From: Triops longicaudatus
Taxonomy: Eukaryota > Arthropoda > Branchiopoda > Notostraca > Triopsidae
Assembly (NCBI GenBank): GCA_022885665.1
Contig: JAGQDJ010000260.1
Coordinates: 1,674,001 to 1,738,000, forward strand
DNA length: 64,000 nt
Direction of reading: 5' to 3'
Of the stretch, positions 38,637 through 47,522 are shown piece by piece. The translations under genes were made by a program, and so were the position numbers. Positions within the stretch are counted from its first letter, which is position 1. Each line of letters begins with the position of its first letter. The notes beneath the pieces were generated by a model that worked only from the letters and a program-made list of their open reading frames with translations, had not been told where the DNA came from and ran no database searches.

Positions 38637-38861
38637 ATGACGCCTTTAAATTACGAAAGTAGCAAAAAACTTTCCTTACCAGAAAACCAAGAGATGTGGA
38701 CGCCATTTTTACAGCAAAAGACATCGATCTCGCATTCCTTCCGCAGTATCAGAGGTGCAGCATTGGTCGATATCCATATGATCGATTTTAAACAACAGGC
38801 GGTCATTTTAAAGCGCGTTCAGAAAGAAAACATTTTCCGTGCTGAATTCAATATGCCGTAG
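38637..38861 (+). CDS. Small conserved-looking single-exon gene, 74 aa, unknown function
   Basis: An uninterrupted 74-codon frame starting 63 bp from the ATP5PO start codon on the opposite strand. An AATAAA signal lies only 25 nt after the stop codon (38886-38891). That compact layout, promoter on one side and polyadenylation signal on the other, supports a real gene. The peptide is mixed alpha/beta in feel, with a beta-like stretch (AALVDIHMIDFKQQAVILKR), no signal peptide, no membrane segment and no cysteines. I do not recognise the family and give no function. Confidence 0.6.
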   Translation: MTPLNYESSKKLSLPENQEMWTPFLQQKTSISHSFRSIRGAALVDIHMIDFKQQAVILKRVQKENIFRAEFNMP

Positions 38862-38885
38862 CGCTTAAAAATTCCCTAAACGAAA

Positions 38886-38891
38886 AATAAA
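38886..38891 (+). terminator. Polyadenylation signal of the 74-aa gene
   Basis: AATAAA 25 nt downstream of the stop codon at 38861, implying a very short 3' UTR. Confidence 0.55.
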
Positions 38892-39452
38892 TTTTGCCCT
38901 GACCCTCGAACCAAGCGTGAAAACTCACCACATGTTAGATGTACTTTTCTTTCACAAACACCCATCAAAAACGGCTTATGATTAACAACACTCAAAGTGC
39001 CTTCGTGTAGGAATTTCAACTGTGAAAATTCCCGAAAAACTCTTCCTTAGGCGCTAATATTTTATAACGAGTAGAATATTTGCTGTTTATGTTACACACT
39101 CTGACGTTGGCATTTTAAAATGACTAAGTATTTGTCATACTTATGCCCAAAATTTCTACTCCTTTCTGCTCTTACTTTTCTTTGTTATTCTAAGCTTTGC
39201 ACATTAAGATTGCTCACAGTATGGCATCCTGGACCCTTAGTGGAAGGCGTATTGTTCGGTATTTAGAGACATTGCCCGCGTCACTTTTAGGACTCTAGAC
39301 GAACAAGCCAGAAACGGGACTCGAAGAGAACTGGTAAACGTCAGAATACTGACGTAACGCATGTGTGGGCCTGCTTCAACCAGAGATAAAAACTGGGTGT
39401 ACAATTTATGATTTTATGTCGGAAAGATAACTACATTAATAAAACTGATACA
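38892..39452. other. Convergent intergenic spacer
   Basis: About 560 bp between the end of the 74-aa gene and the MRPS6 stop. No supportable ORF. It should contain the MRPS6 3' UTR. Confidence 0.4.
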
Positions 39453-40101
39453 CTATTTTTGAAACGGATAATAATCAATGTTTGGAGTTCTTCTTTGAAA
39501 CATGGGTTTCCTTTCTTTCCTGCCTTCTTCTATCAATTTAGCAACGTCTTTCCTGAAAGCGCAAGTGCAAAATAATGAAAAAAACTGGAAGACTCATCAA
39601 CAAAAATTTACCTGTATGCTGGAGGCTGAAGTTCTTCATCTAGCGTGCATGGGAACTTGGCTTGTTTCGTAATTTTCGAGATACTTGGGCGTATAATATC
39701 CACATCTCTCACACAAACATCTTTGAGTTCCTCAATTGTCGTAGGTGGAGCATCGAATTGCATCAAGAAATATCTAATGTACAACTTTCGGTTAACCGTG
39801 AAACCTTCATTCACAAGAGTAAACGTTAGCAAGGTATCTAAAAAATTATGCTTACGTTCCCTCTGTATGTTTTAATCCATGCGCGGTAACTTTATAGGGT
39901 AAGGCTTTTGTGCCTAAATTCTCCATTTTTCTTAAAATGCCTCCACGGTCCAAAATGCCTTCAGCAGCCCTTTTCAGAGTTGCGACCACCTCCGGCTGAA
40001 ATAATTGTAATTAATGTTAAAATAAGGATCCTAGTATACAAAAAAGACGAACGTACTTTACTCATCGTACGAAGTATTAAGGATAACTCGTAGGCCGGCA
40101 T
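39453..40101 (-). CDS. MRPS6: Mitochondrial small ribosomal subunit protein bS6m
   Basis: Four exons: 40101-40057, 39995-39856, 39773-39612 and 39552-39453, giving 148 aa. The start MPAYELSLILRTMSKPEVVA is the canonical S6 beginning. GGILRKMENLGTKALPYKV and YFLMQFDAPP continue the ferredoxin-like fold. The C-terminal extension (EGRKERKPMFQRRTPN) is basic. It is a component of the mitoribosome small-subunit platform, pairing with bS18m. Head-to-head with OSCP1 with 205 bp between start codons. Confidence 0.94.
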
Positions 40102-40306
40102 TTTTAATAAATTGTCCACAAGCACGAATGTTTACCTCGCGTCTTATCGTGTGTTATACCTAGCGGCCAAAAGGATTTTTTTTAACTTATGGCGGGTGAT
40201 TCGAGTTTAGGGTTTACTAGAAGGCGCTTGCGTACAGTTTTCGGTTTTGTGATGGGCCTCGGTGCTTGGAAACGGCTTTAGTTACTGTTAACAGTACTTC
40301 ACGAAG
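40102..40306. promoter_or_regulatory. Bidirectional promoter interval, MRPS6 and OSCP1
   Basis: A 205-bp interval between divergent start codons that must contain both promoters. No TATA box is evident. The call rests on position. Confidence 0.4.
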
Positions 40307-41613
40307 ATGTCGGTTCTTGATAGCCTTCCGTTGCTTTTCCTAAACTTAAGCGGAGAAATGATGTATATCCTAGACCAGCGACTTTCTGCGCAGCGGATTG
40401 AAGACGCCAAGAGTTGCAAAGGTTAATACAAAATATAAATGTAAAGAATTCTTACGACTTCTTTAGTGCGTTGCGAACTGCTCAATATCTTGTTTAGTCC
40501 AACATTTTTCGATGGACTTTTCAAACCACAGCCTCTGTACGATATGGAGAGCATGAAAATGATATTCCAGAAATTGGTGCACAGTTCTATTTTGCGACTG
40601 AACCAAGACAGTATGGATAGGGTAATCTCTCATTGCAATAAAATAATTTTCAATTTCTTTTTATAATGGATACTTACAAAGCTGTCGTATACAGTTATTT
40701 GATTTAATGGTCATGGCTGTAAAATATCAGCTCCTGGCCTGTACGCGCAGTTTTGACGTCGTCCTTATGACTTTGAACCATTTTGACGGCATACGTCAAA
40801 TAAATCAAAACCCCGACACCCAGATACTTTTGGAACGAGCATTTGACGTCGTTGTCGAGAAGTACGCTAATTACTCTTCTTGGCGACTACAAAGGATTCG
40901 GCAAAACATGATTAATTATTTGCAAGACTGGCGGGTGCGGGTTTCGGTCTTTCTTCGAGAAGGCATTCAAAATCCGGATGGCTACTTCAATTTGCAATGT
41001 AAGGGACGCGTACCAGTCGGATTTAGCGTACCGGGTGTTTCGATCTTCCCGTTACCTCATGCTTCTACGGAATTCCCTACACCGATTCAATTCCTACCTG
41101 CAGATGATTCTGTTGTTTGGCTCGTGTTTATTGGCAATCGGCGTACTGAATTAGGATGCAACATGTAAGTCAGTGTCAGAAAAGAATCTTTTTCAAGCTT
41201 AATGTTCGTTTTAGCTTCCAACGAGAGTCAATTCCGAATTCGCATGAAGATCCGCCCAGCAATAATAAAAATGTAACGAATGTGGAATGGAAATTGCTAT
41301 CTGAGTTACTGCAAACCGAAAGTCCCAGTTCTGAAACAATTAAACTCAACTGGCTTCACTGGAACGGCGACGAGGACGAGTAAAATTCCTCTTCTTTTAT
41401 TCAATCTGTGCCTCATAGTGTAATTTTAGGGCTAATTGCTGCGAGCCGGACGAACCACAAATTGAACCGCCAAACTCAACTCATGTGCAAGCTAACGTTG
41501 TAAGAAATATGACTTCGCTGAATTTGGAGGAGCCAAGGGAAAATAGTTGTATGAATGTTACAAGAACGCTAGGAGAAAGCTTGTTAGATCTCTTAGATCA
41601 GACTCTGAGATAA
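40307..41613 (+). CDS. OSCP1: Organic solute carrier partner 1 (OSCP1) homologue
   Basis: Five exons: 40307-40421, 40467-40621, 40695-41164, 41215-41379 and 41430-41613, giving 362 aa against 379 in human. The start contains LPLLFLNLSGEMMYILDQRL and the middle QKLVHSSILRLNQDSMDRLF, then LMVMAVKYQLLAC, all hallmarks of this single-family protein. A QESIPN-like segment (residues near 255) and a C-terminal LLDLLDQTL also match. In vertebrates OSCP1 was reported to modulate organic solute transport and is linked to ciliated cells; its biochemical activity is unclear. The name does not relate to the ATP synthase OSCP encoded at 37681-38573. Confidence 0.93.
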
Positions 41614-42453
41614 ACAATTATAAATTTTCCCTGTCTTTGCAAAGAAGAAAAAACCTCGAGTTTCTGTTTATTTCACACTGCAATTGCTTGTTCACAATAT
41701 TTTTGACACAAGTATCGAATTGTCCGTTTCTTTTGAAATTTTGCTGCTAAATTTAATTGCCTTAATGTTCGAAAGTTTAGTCATTATTTAGATCCTGATC
41801 GCCTAGTGTCCCTTGCTCCACTCGTAAAAGCAATGTTGTTTGCCCATTTAAGAATACAAATTGAAATGAAGTGTTCTAAGACAATACCTTGGAATATTGC
41901 CTGAACATTTTTTTAAAAAGTAGATCTGGAAGAAAAAATTAGGTAGTTAATTAATGCCGGCAGTTGCTAGTTACGCAAGACACCAGCCCCGCGAAAATTT
42001 TCTCGGGAACGGGCTGAAGTGATGATGCCAGGATCGACATATTTCGTGTTAGCTCTCCGGCGCCCAAAATTTGCGATACGTACACCTCACATGTCATACC
42101 GCACATTTTACTACCTTTAGGTCCGCAGTGGATATTAAAGGCCATGTGTCTTCAAATTGAGCATCCGCATCATAAAAGGAAATAAAATCTTCCATGACTA
42201 CCTGCAAGAATTTGAGTCTTGTAGTTTTTTAGAACTTGTCCCTAGATGGCAGCTCTTTGTGTATTACGTACATAATTACACAGAGTGCAGCACTGAGTAT
42301 TTCTTTATCAACACATCGCAAGGTGGAAGGGAATCGGGCGCCTGTGATGTAAATACAATTAACTTGCTTAAACTTGTCAATCTAACAATATGGTAATATA
42401 ATTATACTATTTTGTTATTCAAATGGATTTAATCCAATGATTACACGTTTTAG
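41614..42453. other. Intergenic region upstream of AP-1 sigma
   Basis: About 840 bp with no protein I recognise. A 64-codon minus-strand frame at 41951-42145 has no family resemblance. An AG immediately precedes the AP-1 sigma ATG after a T-rich tract, so a non-coding 5' exon and intron of that gene probably lie here. Confidence 0.4.
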
Positions 42454-43691
42454 ATGCAATTTATGCTTTTATTCAGCCGGCAAGGCAAGCTTCGACTACA
42501 GAAATGGTTCCTCGCCCACCCTGATAAGCTGAAGAAAAAGATTACACGCGAACTAGTAACAACAATCCTTGCAAGGAAACCCAAGATGTCCTCATTTCTT
42601 GAATGGAAAGATCTAAAAATTGTGTACAAAAGGTGGGCTCGTGTTTCTCTTTCGTGTTAGCACGTTTGTTCACTGATGGCTTTTAGGTACGCAAGCCTGT
42701 ATTTCTGTTGCGCAATAGAACAGGGGGACAATGAGCTTCTAACGCTGGAAATCATTCACCGTTATGTGGAACTACTGGACAAATACTTTGGCAGTGTAAG
42801 CTTTTCAATGGGCTAAAACATTGTAGTTTGACGGAATTTTTTTTCTAGGTGTGCGAGTTGGACATCATTTTCAACTTCGAAAAGGCATATTTCATGTTGG
42901 ATGAGCTTTTGCTTGGGGGCGAGATACAAGAAACATCCAAGAAGAACGTATTAAAGGCCATAGCTGCTCAGGACCTCTTACAAGAGGTCAGTGATTCTGA
43001 GGATACAGCAGAACTGTGAACCTCTTCCTTCGTCTCACATTCCCAATTCCTAATCTCTGGCATTTGATCTGCTCCTTCTCTGCCACAATTCTACATCTTC
43101 TGCATTAGTATGCTAACTGTCCTTGCCTGGCTGGACTCTCCAACTTTTGCTTTCGCTTCGGAAAATCTAGACTGCGCTTTTATAAGTTCTTTTCTTGTGG
43201 AACTGCTTTTTATTTTTTGTTCGAGTCATACCTCTGCTCTTATGCAGGATGAGGCGGTGGAGGGTGCCCTTAGAGATATGGGACTGATTTGACGTGGCAA
43301 GGCCATGAAAAGACCACCCACCTTCGACTCTTCACGCGACCATCGCCTTTTCTTAGCCGCCCAAGTGCCGTACACTGCCGCTTCTTGCAGTTGTTAAGCC
43401 TCTAGTGTTCAAAGTCTACGTCCATTTTCGTCACTGTTGTTCTTGTTTCCACATCGTTTTCCCCTGTTCCTATAGTGTTTGATGGTTTATTTGTGTTAAA
43501 AACAAAGAAGCGGCGGTGGCCCCAAAGCGTGATCGAGTATTATATCAACCATAAGGCACAATACTTTTTCCAAAGATTTGCTGTAGTGATTTATGGATTC
43601 GTAATAAAGGCACGTTCATTGAATCTTTTGTTTCTTTTATTTGCAGGAAGAAACACCTCAAGGCTTCTTTGAAGACCACGGACTGGGTTAA
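42454..43691 (+). CDS. AP1S: AP-1 clathrin adaptor sigma subunit with alternative C-termini
   Basis: Constitutive exons 42454-42632, 42687-42795 and 42849-42986 encode 142 residues of sigma chain: MQFMLLFSRQGKLRLQKWF, VLARKPKM-like ILARKPKMSSFLEW, CCAIEQGDNELLTLEIIHRY and VCELDIIFNFEKAYFMLDEL. The small sigma chain forms the AP-1 core with gamma, beta1 and mu1 and helps bind dileucine sorting signals at the trans-Golgi and endosomes. After LLQE three endings are possible. Reading through the donor gives VSDSEDTAEL and a stop at 43019 (152 aa). Exon 43248-43292 gives DEAVEGALRDMGLI (156 aa). Exon 43647-43691 gives EETPQGFFEDHGLG (156 aa). Both terminal exons follow good acceptors and resemble the ends of vertebrate AP1S1/2. 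Convergent with RPL22. Confidence 0.95.
42987..43019 (+). other. AP1S: AP-1 sigma read-through C-terminus
   Basis: If the GAG/GTCAGT donor at 42987 is not used, translation continues ten codons to a TGA at 43017-43019, ending in an acidic VSDSEDTAEL. This would be an intron-retention or early-polyadenylation isoform. It lacks the conserved GL-type end. Confidence 0.3.
43248..43292 (+). other. AP1S: AP-1 sigma alternative last coding exon A
   Basis: Preceded by a pyrimidine tract and GCAG acceptor. Phase 0 with the common exon. Encodes DEAVEGALRDMGLI then TGA. The ending aligns with the ...VLEEIGL type of vertebrate sigma-1 chains. Confidence 0.75.
43647..43691 (+). other. AP1S: AP-1 sigma alternative last coding exon B
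   Basis: Preceded by TTTTATTTGCAG. Phase 0. Encodes EETPQGFFEDHGLG then TAA. Same length as exon A (45 nt). Its ETP start resembles the vertebrate AP1S2 tail. Confidence 0.75.
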
Positions 43692-43846
43692 AATTCTCAT
43701 CCCGAGCTATTAAGCAGCTAACTACTTGTGAAGACCAAACCGATTCTCTCTACATTCCTGTTTTTAAGCAGCTACCACCACCTCACTCTTAAGCTCTGGC
43801 ACCGAGACAAATGCAACTAATGACAACATTGTATAAGAATGCTGAC

Positions 43847-43852
43847 AATAAA
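43847..43852 (+). terminator. AP1S: AP-1 sigma polyadenylation signal
   Basis: AATAAA on the plus strand, 156 nt after the stop of terminal exon B and about 70 nt from the stop codon of the convergent RPL22 gene. Confidence 0.55.
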
Positions 43853-43918
43853 TACTGCTTCATAAGAACAGGCATTTTGACTTGAAAAGGTGTATTTTTT
43901 TCCTTGAAAGTACAACAA

Positions 43919-43924
43919 TTTATT
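43919..43924 (-). terminator. RPL22: RPL22 polyadenylation signal overlapping its stop codon
   Basis: On the minus strand AATAAA contains the TAA stop codon at 43922-43920. Cleavage 10-30 nt further on would leave a 3' UTR of only a few tens of nucleotides. Confidence 0.5.
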
Positions 43925-45470
43925 CTTTGTCGTCTTCCTCATCCTCTTCTTCGTTATTGATGTTGAAATAACGCAATTCGTAGCCGTCTTTGCTGTCAGC
44001 GACGACACGGAGCCAGTCACGAAGGTTGTTCTTCTTCAAGTACTTCTTGGTCAAATACTTCAGGTACCTGTAAAATGAAAAGGGAATATCTGTTAGTCAC
44101 CATGGCCTTGACTAATAGTGAAAAAAAAAAAAACATTTGACACGCCTCAGAAACTGTTAGCATCAAAGATTTTCAGCGACTCTAGTTCGAATAAATGTGG
44201 TTTTTCATCATTTTCAATAAGGAAACTTTACCAAAAAAGCTGAAAATTACCTCTTGGAGAAGGGAACATCTGAGTTGAGGGTCAACTTGCTCTTGTTACG
44301 TTCCAAGCTGACGGCGTTGCCGAAGTTGTTGAGCTTGTGGGCAACCTTTATGCGTTCTTTCAAGAATTTTTCCTGTAACACAAACAAGAAAAATTGGATC
44401 CTTATGCTCTGCCACATGTTTCGTTAGGGAAGTGGACCCTAACGGATCAACATGAATTGCACAAGCTTGGGGTCCAAAATAGGGAAGGCAACCCTATGTT
44501 AGGCCTTCTAGGGAAGCTAACCCTAATTATGGCCATTTTTTGGTTTTAGAGCACTCTCGATAGGAGAAATGCAGACGAGGTGAAAGGAGTAAAAGAGATA
44601 AAGAGCGTTGGAGTAAAAGGCTGCACTTACGAAGTCACCAGCGTTCATGATGCCGTCTTCAACGGGGTGAGTGCAGTCGACGGTGAATTTAAGAGCCAAC
44701 TTCTTCTTCTTGGAGCCCTTGGCCTTGAGGACTTGCTTGCCGGTCTTCTTGGGAACGGCATCCTTCTTGGGCTTTGCTTCCTTCTTGACGACCTTAGCAG
44801 CAGCAGCAACAGCCGGGGCGGTTGCGGGCTTTTCAGCTACAGGCTTAGGGACTGCTTCCTTCTTAATGGGTTCAGCAGCTTTGGGAGCAGCAGGCTTGGC
44901 AGGTGCAGCTTCCTTCTTAGGAGTATCCTTCTTGGCGGGGGCCGCAGCCTCCTTCTTAGCGGGCTTTGCTGCAGCTTTCTAATGAAGAACAAAAATTCGG
45001 TTAGATTGTCTTTCGTTGACACAAATTCTTCTTCAATATAACTAATTAATCTTCCGAAAACGGATTAGAGTATAACTTATAGTTAAGTGCGAACTCAGTT
45101 ACTCGTAAGTATTATGCAGTTACAACTCCACGTGGGAACACGAATTTCTCAAAAAAAACATCGAAACACAAATTGATTACCAGATATTCGAGTAAACGAA
45201 AATAACCAAAGATTTTGTTAACATCTGTGGGTTTAAATTAACATTCTATTCTTCTTAATTATTCGTTTGAAGTTGTTTTGAGATGGCTATCGCATGATTA
45301 CCAAGTCTTTACCATCATAAAACTAGGGACAAAATTATTTAAACAAAGAAATGTACCGTATATTAGGCTAACAGGTGCCAAATAACACTAAACCAATGCA
45401 ACGATTAAAGCGATGACACTAAATACTATAGATATTCAGAGATAAACTTTCGAATACTTACGGGAGCCAT
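43920..45470 (-). CDS. RPL22: 60S ribosomal protein L22 (eL22) with Lys/Ala-rich N-terminal extension
   Basis: Four exons: 45470-45462 (only M-A-P), 44978-44631, 44372-44251 and 44067-43920, giving 208 aa. Vertebrate eL22 is about 128 aa. The extra length is an N-terminal region of about 85 residues built from K/A/P repeats (KKEAAAPAKKD, KKEAVPKPVAEK), like the histone-H1-like extension of insect L22. The globular domain has LKFTVDCTHPVEDGIMNAGD, LERNKSKLTLNSDVPFSKRY and LKKNNLRDWLRVVADSKDGY, and an acidic end (NNEEEDEEDDKE). L22 is an RNA-binding ribosomal protein known in several eukaryotes to regulate its own or its paralogue's splicing. The second intron carries three similar stem-loops, listed separately. 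Confidence 0.97.
44422..44525 (-). promoter_or_regulatory. RPL22: Three similar stem-loops in RPL22 intron 2
   Basis: Inside the intron at 44630-44373 are three short inverted repeats. They lie at 44422-44444 (8-bp stem), 44479-44497 (6-bp stem) and 44509-44525 (5-bp stem, plus a possible G-U pair in the minus-strand RNA). All have a GGG/CCC neck, a flanking A-U pair and a seven-base loop. In the transcript the loops read UCCACUU, UUGCCUU and UUAGCUU, consensus UNNNCUU. The outermost pairs differ yet still pair. The nearest stem ends about 50 nt before the 3' splice site. The likely role is as an L22 binding site controlling splicing; that is inference. Confidence 0.55.
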
Positions 45471-45683
45471 TTTCAACAAGTGCAGACCAACGCTGAGTAC
45501 GATGAAAGAGAAAGACAGGGGAAGTGTGTCGTTGGGAAGAAAACTACGCTCACCGCGCCTCTGGTGGGCATTAAGCTAGGACGAGAAGAACTCCAGTAGA
45601 TAGCGATGCAGGCGTAAACAAAAGTGCAGGAGTAAACAATAACGTGTCGTCTGAAATTCTTTGGCGAAAAAGTGGTTGAAAAA
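45471..45683. promoter_or_regulatory. Bidirectional promoter interval, RPL22 and CSTF2, with TOP-like tract
   Basis: A 213-bp interval between divergent start codons. On the minus strand a pyrimidine tract TCTTTCTCTTTC lies at 45515-45504, about 34 nt before the RPL22 ATG. It resembles the 5' terminal oligopyrimidine initiator that starts ribosomal protein mRNAs and couples their translation to TOR signalling. The transcription start itself is inferred. Confidence 0.45.
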
Positions 45684-47357
45684 ATGTCCGAGACAAATGT
45701 AGTTGACAAGTCCCTGCGATCTGTTTTCGGTAATTATTGAGCATTTGAAGAATAGTTTGCAAAGTTAATCCATATTTACTTGTAGTCGGCAATATCCCGT
45801 ACGAAGCTACTGAAGAAAAGCTGAAAGACATTTTTAGCGAAGTTGGTCCTGTAGTTTCTTTCAAGTAAGTGTTGCATACAATTTAAAACACAGTACTATA
45901 ATTTAAATTATTTTTAGGCTGGTCTATGATCGCGAGACAGGGAAACCGAAAGGATATGGCTTTTGTGAATACCGAGATCAGGAAACTGCGCTCAGTGCGA
46001 TGCGGAACTTGAACGGCTACGAAATTAGTGGGCGTGTTCTCAGAGTCGATAATGCTTGCACCGAAAAATCACGCATGGAAATGCAAAGTAGTTACGCACA
46101 CTAGACAGAAACCCTATGACATGAATAGTTTTCACTATACCGTTTCCAAAACCTAGGCTTGCTCGCAACTGCCGCCGTGGAAAATCCTTACGGTGACGCA
46201 GTAGAACCGGGACAGGCCCCTGAAGTCATCAGTAAGGCTGTGGCATCGCTGCCTCCTGAGCAAATGTTCGAGCTTATGAAGCAAATGAAAAGTAGCGTTC
46301 AGGTATCCTGACATCCTGCCAAGTGTAACCGAATGTCTTGGGTTATACTAACATTTTCTTCTTAGAACAACCCCAACGAGACCCGACAAATGCTACTACA
46401 CAACCCCCAGCTAGCTTACGCTCTTTTACAAGGTTTAGTAGCTATGCGTCTTGTGGATCCACCGGCTGCTCTTGCGCTTCTGCAAAAACCAAACGTTCCC
46501 CATACTATTATTCCTCCTGACACGCCCCCTGCCGTCATTCCGGGTAAAAAAAAAGTTCCCTGTCGAAATATTTTGATTATGTACATTTTAGGACATCTTC
46601 GACCCGATATTGGACGCGGTCCTGTTGGACCTCCGGCTGCAATGACACCTATGCAGCGAGAAGACGGCTGGAACGCCCCGCCTACTGCCATGCCCAGGAC
46701 AGGCTTGCTAGGAGATAGGCCGCAGATTCCTCCTATACAGCCTCATGTGCAAGGTCAAGGACCTCATCCCCCAGGTAACTACGTGTAAATTTAACATGAA
46801 CAGTAACACAATTATTATGCAGATATGGACTTGCGACATATCAGTGATCCTCGAATGGGTCGTGGAGACTTAGATTTGAGAGGGGGACCTGGCCGAGATC
46901 CGCGAGAACACAGAGGACCAGTTATGGATATGCCGTAAGTTTCTACATCCGTAACGCTAGATGGACATAAAAGTTTTGATTTTTGTAAAAGTCGCGATCC
47001 CAGAGGTTTTGCTCGAGAAATGGGTGGACCTCGAGACCCACGTGATCGTAGTGGGCCTGGACCAGCGCCCATAAATAGGCCCATGGGTCCTGGACCTATG
47101 CCTCCCGTTTCGGGAGCGCCTGCTCCGGGGCCAATGAGTGTCGTACCTACCCCCAGAGCTCCGCCTGCGCCGGCTAACCCTGATCAGGAGAAGGTACTTG
47201 ATATCTTCTGTTTACTCATCATTAATGTTGCTATGATTAGGCTGCATTGATTATGCAAGTCCTGCAGCTTTCCGATGAACAAATTGCGTTGTTGCCCCCT
47301 GAACAGCGTCAGAGTATTATGGTGCTCAAGGAACAAATAGCACGTTCAGCTCGTTAA
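45684..47357 (+). CDS. CSTF2: Cleavage stimulation factor subunit 2 (CstF-64)
   Basis: Nine exons: 45684-45729, 45786-45864, 45918-46087, 46157-46302, 46366-46543, 46592-46774, 46823-46934, 46992-47193 and 47241-47357, giving 410 aa. The N-terminal RRM has RNP2 FVGNIPYEAT and RNP1 KGYGFCEY and binds the GU-rich element downstream of poly(A) sites. The hinge domain contains KAVASLPPEQMFELMKQMK and LLHNPQLAYALLQGL and binds CstF-77 or symplekin. A Pro/Gly/Arg-rich linker follows. The C-terminal three-helix domain (LIMQVLQLSDEQIALLPPEQ) is intact. The protein is shorter than human (577 aa), mainly in the low-complexity linker, as in flies. Convergent with CLYBL. Confidence 0.96.
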
Positions 47358-47522
47358 TGGGAATGCACACCATAATCATTTTATGTTTGGCTCTTTTTAT
47401 ATGTAAACTTCCCTCGTGGAATACATTGACAGCAAGGAACTTGAAAAAAAAAAAAAAAAATTGAAGGTCACTGGTCTCATTACTACGCGTTTTTACATTT
47501 TAGTACATAGCGACACATTAGA

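Noticed and set aside
41951..42145. 64-codon minus-strand frame with several cysteines
   Set aside because: No signal peptide, no family pattern, no neighbouring exon. Probably part of the AP-1 sigma upstream region.
44427..44526. TTAGGG/CCCTAA motifs suggesting interstitial telomere repeats
   Set aside because: The motifs are not tandem; each is one arm of a stem-loop with a seven-base loop, so the hairpin reading explains them better.
44979..45461. Possible box C/D snoRNA in RPL22 intron 1
   Set aside because: A C-box-like ATGATGG and a CTGA occur but are about 220 nt apart with no terminal stem. Not a convincing snoRNA.
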